Part shown: in pieces, positions 14,325 through 21,711 of the stretch
Layout: each line of letters starts with the position of its first letter
Position numbering within the stretch: the stretch's first letter is position 1
Source of the DNA: Actinomyces sp.
GTDB taxonomy: Bacteria > Actinomycetota > Actinomycetes > Actinomycetales > Actinomycetaceae
Reading direction: 5' to 3'
DNA: 21,711 nucleotides
Assembly (NCBI GenBank): GCA_012837655.1
Contig: DUQT01000062.1
Coordinates: 1-21,711, forward strand
The notes under the pieces: model-generated
The model's input: the letters and a program-made list of their open reading frames with translations, nothing else
The model's database searches: none
What the model was told of the DNA's origin: nothing
Position numbers and translations under genes: made by a program

Positions 14325-15248
14325 TTACTTGCTCTGCAGGATCTCGCGAGCGAGGTTTGCCGTCTCGGTCGGGGTCTTGCCAACCTTGACGCCTACAGCT
14401 TCCAATGCTTCCTTCTTCGCCTCAGCGGTACCGGTGGAGCCGGTGACGATGGCGCCTGCGTGGCCCATGGTCTTGCCCTCCGGAGCGGTGAAGCCAGCAA
14501 CATAGCCAACTACCGGCTTCGTGACGTTTTCCTTGATGTAGTCAGCGGCACGCTCTTCAGCGTCGCCACCGATTTCACCAATCATGACGATCAGATCAGT
14601 GTCCGGGTCTTCCTCGAACGCCTTCAGCGCGTCAATGTGGGTGGTGCCAATGACCGGGTCGCCACCAATACCAATACAGGTGGTGAAGCCGATGTCATTG
14701 AGTTCGTACATCATCTGGTAGGTCAACGTGCCGGACTTCGACACCAGGCCAATGCGGCCCGGTCCGGTGATGTCAGCAGGAGTAATGCCAACGTTCGACT
14801 TACCCGGCGAGATAATACCCGGGCAGTTCGGGCCAATAATCTGGACGCCCTTCTCAGCCGCGACCTCGCGGAATTCGACGGAGTCCTGAACCGGAATGCC
14901 TTCGGTGATTACGACAACCAGGCGCATCTCAGCTTCAACAGCTTCAAGCACGGCGTCCTTCGCAAAACGCGGCGGAACGAAGACCACGGAAACCTCAGCA
15001 CCGGTAGCGGCCTTGGCTTCAGCGACAGTACCGAAAACGGGGACGTCCTTGGAGCCAGCCTCAACCTGGTCGGCCATCGGGCCGTACGGCTTCACTTCAA
15101 AACTCTGAACCTGGCCAGCCTTGCGCGGGTTAACACCACCGACAACCTTGGTGCCAGAAGCGAGCATACGGGTCGTGTGCTTGGTGCCTTCCGAGCCCGT
15201 CATGCCCTGGACAATTACGAGATCGTTTTCATCTAGAAAGATAGCCAT
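14325..15248 (-). CDS. sucD: Succinyl-CoA synthetase alpha subunit
   Basis: The alpha subunit binds CoA and carries the phosphohistidine intermediate in the conversion of succinyl-CoA to succinate with nucleotide triphosphate formation. The 307-residue length is close to the family norm. GMTGSEGTKHT (15-25) is the CoA-binding loop, and IGPNCPGIISPGKSNVGI (138-155) and SKSGTLTY are conserved. The phosphorylated His263 lies in GKTMGHAGAIV. The ATG is preceded by GAGAGG about 10 bp upstream. sucC lies directly upstream with a 15-bp gap, so both subunits come from one transcript. A strong terminator follows. Confidence 0.98.
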   Translation of the reverse strand: MAIFLDENDLVIVQGMTGSEGTKHTTRMLASGTKVVGGVNPRKAGQVQSFEVKPYGPMADQVEAGSKDVPVFGTVAEAKAATGAEVSVVFVPPRFAKDAVLEAVEAEMRLVVVITEGIPVQDSVEFREVAAEKGVQIIGPNCPGIISPGKSNVGITPADITGPGRIGLVSKSGTLTYQMMYELNDIGFTTCIGIGGDPVIGTTHIDALKAFEEDPDTDLIVMIGEIGGDAEERAADYIKENVTKPVVGYVAGFTAPEGKTMGHAGAIVTGSTGTAEAKKEALEAVGVKVGKTPTETANLAREILQSK

Positions 15249-15263
15249 CTGTTATCGGTCCTC

Positions 15264-16427
15264 TCAGGCTTTCGCAAGTTCGGCGGCCTTGGCTGCAGCG
15301 CCGTCCATGGTGTCGACCATGGTTACAAGTGGGTGGTTAGCTTCGGAAAGGATTGCGCGGCCTTCCTCAACCTTGTTGCCGTCCAGGCGAACAACGATCG
15401 GCTTGGTTGCAGATTCACCGAGCAGTTCAAGCGCGCCAAGAATGCCCTTTGCAACTTCGTCACAGGCGGTGATGCCACCAAATACGTTTACGAGGCAGGA
15501 GCGAACTTGCTCATCACCAAGGATGACGTCAAGTCCCTTCGCCATGACCTCAGCGGATGCGCCGCCACCAATGTCAAGGAAGTTTGCCGGGCGGGTGCCG
15601 TACTGCTCGCCCGCATATGCAACGACGTCGAGCGTGGACATGACAAGGCCTGCGCCGTTACCGATGATGCCAACTTCGCCCTCAAGACGAACGTAGTTCA
15701 GGCCCTCAGCCTTTGCGCGCGCCTCACGCGGATCCTCCGCGGAAATGTCCTTGAGCGATTCGTGTTCAGGATGACGGAACGTCGCGTTGTCGTCCAGTGA
15801 AACCTTACCGTCGAGGGCGATGATGGCACCCCCCTCAACCTTGACGAGCGGGTTAACCTCAACGAGGGTTGCGTCCTCGCCTGCGTAAACATCCCATAGC
15901 TTCACGAGGACGGGAGCGAGGGCGTCGAACTCGGATTCTTCGAAGGAAGCTTCCTTCAGGATCTCGCGAGCTTTCGCGTCATCAATACCAACGGAGGCGT
16001 CGATGCCAACCTTGGCCAGAGCTTCCGGGCGCTCCTTCGCGAGCGTTTCGATGTCCATACCACCTTCGCGCGAGCACATCGCCAGGTGACGACGGTTTGC
16101 GCGGTCAAGCAGGATGGAGAAGTAGTACTCCTCTTCAATGGCTGCACCTTCCGCGATCATTACGCGGTGTACGGTGTGGCCCTTGATGTCCATGCCAAGG
16201 ATTTCTTCAGCCCTTGCCTTGGCTTCCTCGGGAGATTTCGCAAGCTTGACGCCGCCGGCCTTGCCGCGGCCACCAATCTTGACCTGGGCCTTGACGACAA
16301 CTACGCCGCCGCCCAGTTCACGAGCTGCGTTTTCTGCTTCTTCTGGGGTGGTGGCGACGATGCCACGGAGAACGGGTACGCCGTGCGCTTCGAATAGATC
16401 GCGCGCTTGGTATTCGTAGAGATCCAC
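15264..16427 (-). CDS. sucC: Succinyl-CoA synthetase beta subunit
   Basis: The beta subunit has an N-terminal ATP-grasp domain and a C-terminal CoA-ligase domain, and fixes the nucleotide used. From the GTG at 16427 it has 387 residues, the usual length, and starts DLYEYQARDLFEAHGVPV, the canonical N-terminus. Also visible are VVVKAQVKIGGRGKAGGVKL (43-62), LVEVNPLV, the Gly-rich NGAGLVMSTLD and LDIGGGAS, and the C-terminal VNVFGGITACDEVA. The frame is open 19 codons further up, but AAAGG lies 7 bp before the GTG and only this start matches the family N-terminus. It forms an operon with sucD, 15 bp downstream. pcrA lies upstream across a 199-bp gap that may hold a promoter. Confidence 0.98.
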   Translation of the reverse strand: MDLYEYQARDLFEAHGVPVLRGIVATTPEEAENAARELGGGVVVVKAQVKIGGRGKAGGVKLAKSPEEAKARAEEILGMDIKGHTVHRVMIAEGAAIEEEYYFSILLDRANRRHLAMCSREGGMDIETLAKERPEALAKVGIDASVGIDDAKAREILKEASFEESEFDALAPVLVKLWDVYAGEDATLVEVNPLVKVEGGAIIALDGKVSLDDNATFRHPEHESLKDISAEDPREARAKAEGLNYVRLEGEVGIIGNGAGLVMSTLDVVAYAGEQYGTRPANFLDIGGGASAEVMAKGLDVILGDEQVRSCLVNVFGGITACDEVAKGILGALELLGESATKPIVVRLDGNKVEEGRAILSEANHPLVTMVDTMDGAAAKAAELAKA

Positions 16428-16521
16428 GCCCTTACCTTTCGTCTGGATCAGATGGTCCTCAGTCTGGAGGCCTCGGCGCCACAAACTTCTAGATCAAAGA
16501 AGCTCGACATCGAGACATCTG

Positions 16522-16549
16522 CTAATAACACTAACTTGAATCGCGACAA
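16522..16549 (-). promoter_or_regulatory. Candidate sucCD promoter
   Basis: On the minus strand TTGTCG (16549-16544) and TATTAG (16527-16522) are 16 bp apart, giving a leader of roughly 85-90 bases before the sucC GTG. The match is modest and no activator or repressor site is evident. Confidence 0.3.
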
Positions 16550-16626
16550 AAAGGGAGCAAAATGGCACACATCTCATTCCGTATACGAAATTGTTGATGT
16601 GAGATAGACCTCTATTTCGAGTATCG

Positions 16627-19359
16627 TCAGAGCTTCTTTAAAGGAGCGTAACGAAGCAGTAATCTGCGGGGCTTGCCCTCACCAAAATCGACCTTTGCCA
16701 CCATCGATCCGCCAGATCCTTCCAGACCGACGACAGTGCCCTCACCGTACGATCCGTGCGATACGCGGTCCCCGACCGCCAGTTGGATCGCGGGCTTGCC
16801 ACTCTTGCCAGCCTTCTTTTTGCTTTGCCCAAGTTTGCGCGGTTTGAAACTCTCGCTCGCCCCTTGCACCCGTTTCAAAGCCCCCGAGGTCGAGCTGTCG
16901 AATGATCCACCTGAGCCGCGGCCGCCAGATCGCCCACCGTATGAGGACCCCGAACCGTACCTTCCCGAGCCATAGCCGCCCGAGCTATACCCACCGGAAC
17001 CGTATCCACGACCCGAGCCGTACCCACCAGAAGACGAGCCCGACCCGCGCCCGTAACCGCCGGAGCCGTACCCGCCGCGCCTGAATCCGTTACCTGATCC
17101 GATAGCTGGACCAAAATCGTCGTCAGAGTCGCCGTACCCGGTCCCGCCCGCGCGGTAACTGTCCATGAGCGTATGCTCTCGTCGGATTTCCAGTAGCTCC
17201 GGCGGAATGTCATCGAGGAACCTCGACGGCGGCAAATCCGTCGGAGTCCCCCACGCTGACCGCACCGCGGCGCGCGTCAGATACAGTTTCTTGCGCGCCC
17301 TCGTGATCGCAACGTATGCCAGGCGACGTTCTTCGGAAAGCTCCGATTCGTCCATTAGGGACCGCTGGTGCGGAAACGTGCCATCTTCCAGGCCGGTCAC
17401 GAAAACGACGGGGAACTCCAAACCCTTCGCGGTGTGGACCGTCATGAGCGTAACTTCACCCGTCGGCCCACCGCTAAGATCTGCCGCATCGGGCACCTGG
17501 TCCGCATCCGCCACGAGCGACACGCGCTCCAAGAAATCAACGAGCGTCCCCTCCGGCGTCGTCGTCGCGAAATCCTCCGCAACCGCGTGCAGTTCCGCCA
17601 AGTTTTCCACCCGCGACGCATCCTGCGGGTCGTTCGATTCCCGCAGCGTGCGCAGGTATCCGGTCGCTTCCATTACATCGTCGAGGACGTTGCTGACCGT
17701 CGCACCATTTTCCACGGCGCAACGCATGGTCTCGATCAGGCCCCAGAAGTCAGCGGCGGAATTAATTGCACGCGGGCTAACTCCGACCACCACGTTACCG
17801 GTCCCCTCTTCACGAGCGGCAGCAACGTGCGCCTCCCATGCTCCTTCAGGCAGGTCGACTTCCGCACCTTCGCCTCGCGGGCAATCCTTCTGAATCCACG
17901 CGTCACGCAGGGCACCACCAAAGTTAGTGCCATTAATTTCACCGTGACTAATAAAGCCGTTCTCGGCCTTGTCACCAATCCCGCGTCGCGGATTATTAAC
18001 TACTCTCCGCAGCGATACCGTGTCATCAGGGTTGGAAATCGACTGCAGGTAAGCGATCGCATCTTTAATTTCTTTGCGTTCATAGAACTTGGTGCCGCCG
18101 ACGACTCGGTACGGAATTCCCGACCTCACGAGCGATTCTTCCAGCGCACGCGACTGCGCGTTCGTGCGGTAGAAAATCGCGATGTCGCCATAGTCGTAGT
18201 CGCCGACGAGCTTGTCGATCTCTCCAATTATGAACCGCGCTTCATCGTGTTCCGATTCTGCAGCGTCGTACGTAATCTGGCTACCCTCGCCCAAATCCGT
18301 CCACAGCGCCTTCGCGCGCCGGCCGCTGTTCTTTGAAATCACTGCATTCGCAGCCGAAAGAATGTTTTGCGTGGAGCGATAGTTCTGCTCCAAAACCACG
18401 GTGTGAGCATCCTCGAAGTCCTTCTCGAACTCCTCGATGTTACGAATCGTGGCGCCACGGAACGCGTAAATTGACTGATCCGAGTCACCAACTACAGTCA
18501 ACTCACCCTGCGGAATCTCCGAACCGTCACCGATCAGCTCCCGAATCAGGACGTACTGTGCATGGTTGGTGTCTTGATATTCGTCGACGAGGACGTGGCG
18601 GAATCGCCGATGGTAGTGCTCAGCTACGGCTTTGTTGGACTGCAGCAGCTGCACAGTTTTCATGATCAAGTCGTCAAAGTCGAGCGCATTGGATTCAGTG
18701 AGGCGGCGCTGATAGTCGCGGTAAACCTCACTGACCACGCGCGAAACCGGATCATTTGGCGCGATTTCCATATATTTTTGCGGCGTAATCAAATCGTTCT
18801 TCAGATCCGAAATCCGCGACTGTAGCATTTTCGCGCTGAATCGTTTAGTGTCCACGTTCTGCGCTTTAGCGACCATGGAAACAAGCCGGTTGGAGTCTTG
18901 CGAATCATAAATCGTGAACGTCGACCGCAGCCCCGCGGCCTCGTACTGTTCGCGCAGAATTCGTACACAGGCGGAGTGGAAAGTAAACACCCACATCCGA
19001 CGCGCTTCCGGTCCAACTAGACCAGCCACGCGCTCACGCATTTCAGCGGCCGCCTTGTTAGTGAACGTGATGGCAAGGATTTCTCCGGCCCTTGCCCGCC
19101 CCGTTCGCAGCAGGTACGCGATGCGGTGGGTCAGCACGCGAGTCTTACCCGAACCCGCACCCGCAACGACCAGCAGAGGACCGCCCTCGTAAATAACGGC
19201 TTCACGCTGCTGCGGATTCAGGCCTTCAAGAAGGTCGTCAGTGTTGGGCTGCTCGGGGTCCGTTTCCCACAGATCACTCGGCTGATCCCAGGCAACTTCG
19301 ATCGGAGGAAGCCCCGGCAGAGCAAGGTGAGAGTTGGATGAATCGTTAAAGCTTCGCAT
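16627..19359 (-). CDS. pcrA: ATP-dependent DNA helicase PcrA/UvrD1 (superfamily 1A)
   Basis: This 3'-5' helicase acts in nucleotide excision repair and replication-conflict resolution. Numbered from a possible upstream GTG (19371; subtract 4 for the chosen ATG), motifs are Walker A GAGSGKT (71-77), TFTNKAAAEMR, DEYQDTN (263-269), GDSDQSIYAFRGA (295-307), QNYRS, VTLMTVHTAKGLEF (640-653) and YVAITRARKKLYL. The ATG at 19359 is preferred, with GGAAAG about 4 bp upstream. Compared with relatives there is an acidic insertion at about 492-530 in domain 2B. A Gly/Ser/Tyr/Arg-rich linker (about 765-823, many GYGSG units) precedes a C-terminal Tudor-like module (about 862-914; GDRVSHGSYGEGTVVGLEG). In Mycobacterium the same module joins UvrD1 to RNA polymerase. 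Next downstream on the strand is sucC. Confidence 0.97.
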   Translation of the reverse strand: MRSFNDSSNSHLALPGLPPIEVAWDQPSDLWETDPEQPNTDDLLEGLNPQQREAVIYEGGPLLVVAGAGSGKTRVLTHRIAYLLRTGRARAGEILAITFTNKAAAEMRERVAGLVGPEARRMWVFTFHSACVRILREQYEAAGLRSTFTIYDSQDSNRLVSMVAKAQNVDTKRFSAKMLQSRISDLKNDLITPQKYMEIAPNDPVSRVVSEVYRDYQRRLTESNALDFDDLIMKTVQLLQSNKAVAEHYHRRFRHVLVDEYQDTNHAQYVLIRELIGDGSEIPQGELTVVGDSDQSIYAFRGATIRNIEEFEKDFEDAHTVVLEQNYRSTQNILSAANAVISKNSGRRAKALWTDLGEGSQITYDAAESEHDEARFIIGEIDKLVGDYDYGDIAIFYRTNAQSRALEESLVRSGIPYRVVGGTKFYERKEIKDAIAYLQSISNPDDTVSLRRVVNNPRRGIGDKAENGFISHGEINGTNFGGALRDAWIQKDCPRGEGAEVDLPEGAWEAHVAAAREEGTGNVVVGVSPRAINSAADFWGLIETMRCAVENGATVSNVLDDVMEATGYLRTLRESNDPQDASRVENLAELHAVAEDFATTTPEGTLVDFLERVSLVADADQVPDAADLSGGPTGEVTLMTVHTAKGLEFPVVFVTGLEDGTFPHQRSLMDESELSEERRLAYVAITRARKKLYLTRAAVRSAWGTPTDLPPSRFLDDIPPELLEIRREHTLMDSYRAGGTGYGDSDDDFGPAIGSGNGFRRGGYGSGGYGRGSGSSSGGYGSGRGYGSGGYSSGGYGSGRYGSGSSYGGRSGGRGSGGSFDSSTSGALKRVQGASESFKPRKLGQSKKKAGKSGKPAIQLAVGDRVSHGSYGEGTVVGLEGSGGSMVAKVDFGEGKPRRLLLRYAPLKKL

Positions 19360-19381
19360 CGCGCTTTCCACTGGTAGTGTG

Positions 19382-19573
19382 CTCAGTTTTCAAGCAAATA
19401 ATCGCATGAGGGCGTGGCTCGCAAACTGCGCAGGCGACGACACTCGCTGGATTATTCGCTCAGTAAAGGTACCGCACTTACTGTACACACCAAGGGCGCC
19501 CGACCTCGAAAACTGAGGCGTGGCATGTGTCATCCGAGCAGGCTCTAGTTGCAGGGTTGCGAGCCACGCCCTC
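19382..19573. repeat. Nested perfect inverted repeats upstream of pcrA
   Basis: GAGGGCGTGGCTCGCAA (19408-19424) pairs perfectly over 17 bp with 19557-19573. Separately, CTCAGTTTTC (19382-19391) pairs perfectly over 10 bp with 19508-19517. The arms interleave rather than nest fully, and a CTCGAAAA motif recurs near 19506 and 19572. The gap lies between the pcrA start and the stop of the response regulator gene. No gene is visible in it. Confidence 0.78.
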
Positions 19574-19578
19574 GAAAA

Positions 19579-20226
19579 TCACACAATATTGCGCTGAGCT
19601 GCCCAGTGCGTAAGTTCGTTACGGTTCGACAACTGCAGTTTACGCAACACCGCGGACACGTGAGTTTCGACAGTTTTTACCGAGATGAAAAGTTCTGACG
19701 CGACTTCCTTGTACGTGAAGCCGCGGGCGATTAGGCGCATGACTTCCTGTTCGCGTTTGGAAAGAAGGTCCAGTTCGTCATCGTGGCTGGCGACTTCTTG
19801 GGTGCCGAAAGCGTCGAGGACGAAACCTGCCAGGCGGGGTGAAAACGCGGCATCGCCGGCGCCCACGCGTCTAATCGCGTTGACCAGGTCCTTTGTTGAA
19901 ATGGATTTGGTGACGTAACCGCGAGCGCCCGACCTTATTACGGCGACGACATCCTCGGGGGAATCGGAAACGGAAAGGGCCAGGAATTTGGTGTCCACGC
20001 TCGCGCAGGCGCGGGGGACTTCGGCTCCGCCGCCCCCTTGACCTCCGGGCATGTGAACGTCTAGGAGGACGACGTCGGGGCGGAGCTCTTGGACAACTCT
20101 GATGGCGGAGTCAACGTCTTCCGCTTCGCCAATGACTTCGACGTCATCGGGATATTTGGATAGCTCGTGGCGAACCCCGGCGCGAACGAGGGGGTGGTCA
20201 TCTGCAATCACAATTGAAAGTGTCAC
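19579..20226 (-). CDS. NarL/FixJ-type response regulator
   Basis: The 215-residue protein has an N-terminal receiver domain and a C-terminal LuxR-type DNA-binding domain. Acidic residues Asp9 and Asp10, the phosphorylated Asp56 in LLDVHMPG, a Ser in LALSVSD and Lys107 in GYVTKS form the active site. A Gly-rich loop (GGQGGGG, 61-67) follows the phosphorylation site. The HTH region, LSKREQEVMRLIARGFTYKE through VKTVETHVSAVLRKL, is at about 153-195. The GTG start (20226) overlaps the TGA of the kinase by 4 bp, and GGAG lies 5 bp upstream. The kinase is the obvious partner. Targets are unknown. Confidence 0.93.
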   Translation of the reverse strand: MTLSIVIADDHPLVRAGVRHELSKYPDDVEVIGEAEDVDSAIRVVQELRPDVVLLDVHMPGGQGGGGAEVPRACASVDTKFLALSVSDSPEDVVAVIRSGARGYVTKSISTKDLVNAIRRVGAGDAAFSPRLAGFVLDAFGTQEVASHDDELDLLSKREQEVMRLIARGFTYKEVASELFISVKTVETHVSAVLRKLQLSNRNELTHWAAQRNIV

Positions 20227-21671
20227 TGTGGCTCCATGTTTGAGTGTGGAACTTGGATGTGGATTTCTGTCCCTGGATTCAGTTTACGTATGTTCACGCG
20301 CCCGCCGACTCTTTCGCTTCGGGCGATTATTGAATCGCGCACGCCGTGGCGGTCTTCGGGAACTTCGGACAGGTCGAATCCAGGACCGGAGTCCTTTATG
20401 TAAATGTCCGTGATGGTCGGACCGACTTCGGCGTAAACCTGAATGGGTGGGGCGCCGTGGCGCATTGCGTTCTTGACGGCTTCAGCGGCGGCGGCAGTAG
20501 CGGCCTGTTCAGAGGGGCCGGGAATGCAGTCGCCAACCGTTACGACTTCGGCTTCTTGCCCATACATTTGCTCTACGGATTCAACGGAATCCTGCAGTAG
20601 CTTCTTGAACGAGTTCACCGTTTCCGCCTTCCCCGTGTACAGCCACGACCGCAATTCCCTTTCCTGTTTGAGGGCGAGGGATCGCACCCGCGCGGGGTTA
20701 TCGGCGTTGGTCTTAATTAGTGTGAGCGTTTGAAGCACCGAGTCGTGCAGGTGAGCAGCAATGTCGGCGCGTTCGGCTTCGCGTGCGCGCGCTACTTCTG
20801 TGGAGCTGAGCTCTTTCGTTAGTCGCAGCAACAGTGGCGAAAACGCGAAAACAAGCACCAAGATCAGCGCCAGCCCCAGGCCGATTCCGGGCAGGATCAA
20901 GTTGTCTTTCCAGCCTGGAAGCATGATGATCATGCCCCCAAGAAGCAGGACCACGCCGGTTGCTGTGAGCCCCAGGACCATGGGGTTTCGCCAGTTTTTG
21001 AAGTCAGCCGCTTGGCTCCAGATCAGGCTGATACCTGCGGCAAGTAGCGCGATTCCGATCCAGTTGTCGGCGAAGCTCCACCAGCCAAGCTGCATGCCGA
21101 ATACGAACCCGGCGATCAACAGCATGACGAGGCCAAAAATGAACCCCTGAGCTGAGCTCGACAACTTATTTTCTTTAAACGGCTCCTGCAAGGCAGACGC
21201 CAACCGTTCGGAGCGGTACCGGCGTTCCCCATCTACTTTCGGAATGAAAGCCCACAGCCACACGTATAGAAGTGGGAGGCCGATCGGGATCAAAACGACG
21301 AACGCGACGCGTAGCGCGGTTACTGATATCCCAAGGTGGACGGCAAGGCCGGACGCGACTCCCGCGATTACAGGTTTGGGGCGTCCCGGATATCCGCGTG
21401 GCGTTCTTTCTAATGGAGGGCGCTGCTGGCGACCCCACCCCCAGGGGTGAGGCGCCCCCGGTTGTTGCCCCGGCATTCCGTACCCCGGGCGTTGTGTTCC
21501 AGGGCCCGGCGCTCCTTGCCCAGTATTTTGCGGACCATATCCCTGCGCCCCTGAACTGGGAGCTGCCGGGCCAGTCGGTTGCGACCCAACGCCAGGTGTC
21601 CCCGGTCCCGGCACCCCAGGCCCTGGCATCCCGGTACCCGGCATCCCCGACCACGCATCATTTGGCCCCAT
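20223..21671 (-). CDS. PspC-domain sensor histidine kinase (5' end possibly beyond the window)
   Basis: Three parts are visible. Residues 1-95 form a Gly/Pro-rich, low-complexity cytoplasmic tail. A PspC-like domain follows at about 97-145 (GVASGLAVHLGISVTALRVAFVV, then a membrane helix). Further membrane segments lie at about 176-195, 203-220, 232-250 and 260-283. The kinase part is a HisKA_3 type with His309 in HLHDSVLQTL, an N box EAVKNAMRHG (398-406), and ATP-lid motifs DSGPGF (427-432) and RVGGRV. Such PspC-fused kinases are typical of Actinobacteria and are usually tied to envelope stress. The chosen ATG has GAGG about 9 bp upstream. However, the frame stays open upstream to the window edge and encodes a similar Ser/Pro/Gln-rich stretch, so the true start may lie past base 21711. 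The gene overlaps the response regulator by 4 bp. Confidence 0.92.
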   Translation of the reverse strand: MGPNDAWSGMPGTGMPGPGVPGPGTPGVGSQPTGPAAPSSGAQGYGPQNTGQGAPGPGTQRPGYGMPGQQPGAPHPWGWGRQQRPPLERTPRGYPGRPKPVIAGVASGLAVHLGISVTALRVAFVVLIPIGLPLLYVWLWAFIPKVDGERRYRSERLASALQEPFKENKLSSSAQGFIFGLVMLLIAGFVFGMQLGWWSFADNWIGIALLAAGISLIWSQAADFKNWRNPMVLGLTATGVVLLLGGMIIMLPGWKDNLILPGIGLGLALILVLVFAFSPLLLRLTKELSSTEVARAREAERADIAAHLHDSVLQTLTLIKTNADNPARVRSLALKQERELRSWLYTGKAETVNSFKKLLQDSVESVEQMYGQEAEVVTVGDCIPGPSEQAATAAAAEAVKNAMRHGAPPIQVYAEVGPTITDIYIKDSGPGFDLSEVPEDRHGVRDSIIARSERVGGRVNIRKLNPGTEIHIQVPHSNMEPQ

Positions 21672-21711
21672 ACTTTGGGGCCTCGCAGGGTACGGCTGCG
21701 ACCAGCCCGAC

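Noticed and set aside
14286..15236. Long plus-strand open frame (316 codons)
   Set aside because: It is the mirror of sucD, whose motifs are unmistakable; long antisense frames are expected from the codon bias of GC-rich genes. The same holds for antisense frames over mdh (438-974), pgi (2822-3442), purH (9312-9989) and pcrA (17368-18336).
1..21711. Mobile elements, prophage, tRNA or rRNA genes
   Set aside because: No transposase, integrase, phage or structural RNA signature was visible on either strand.

Overview
The window is a stretch of chromosome from a moderately GC-rich actinobacterium, most likely a member of the Actinomycetaceae or a close relative. This rests on gene content and order (a pcrA/uvrD1 – sucC – sucD – PerM-like DUF6350 protein – purN – purH block, a DUF3017 gene beside purH, a PspC-domain histidine kinase with a NarL-type regulator), on GTG/TTG starts, and on PcrA with a Gly-rich linker and C-terminal Tudor-like module. 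I found no phage, transposase, integrase, tRNA, rRNA or CRISPR array. Fourteen protein genes are supported: thirteen on the minus strand and only the polyphosphate kinase 2 gene on the plus strand.

Layout, left to right. Malate dehydrogenase (38-1024, -) diverges from a PPK2 polyphosphate kinase (1199-2326, +). A perfect 19-bp hairpin separates the PPK2 gene from the convergent pgi (2639-4309, -). Upstream of pgi lies a double-length phosphofructokinase (4406-6691, -) that resembles animal and fungal PFK-1 rather than the short bacterial enzyme. Then come a solitary D12-class adenine DNA methyltransferase (6779-7828, -), a small DUF3017-like membrane protein (8098-8370, -), purH (8553-10268, -) behind a clear ZTP/ZMP (pfl) riboswitch, purN (10631-11410, -), a large DUF6350/PerM-like membrane protein (11391-13865, -), sucD and sucC (14325-16427, -), pcrA (16627-19359, -) and a two-component pair (19579-21671, -). 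The kinase reading frame stays open to the right window edge.

How the genes work together. pgi and the phosphofructokinase are consecutive glycolytic steps; mdh and sucCD are TCA-cycle steps. purN and purH are purine steps that use 10-formyl-tetrahydrofolate, and the riboswitch senses the substrate of PurH, so purH expression is probably matched to one-carbon status. The PerM-like gene overlaps purN by 20 bp and is probably co-transcribed with it.

The most unusual feature lies between the genes. At least five gaps carry unrelated, degenerate short tandem or direct repeats, and in five genes (mdh, ppk2, pgi, the DUF3017 gene, purN) the repeats begin at or within a few bases of the stop codon. 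The sucD–PerM gap holds three regularly spaced ~57-bp elements with terminal inverted repeats. The pcrA upstream gap holds nested perfect inverted repeats. Length-variable repeats also occur in frame, as three 20-residue repeats in the PerM-like protein and a GYGSG-rich linker in PcrA.
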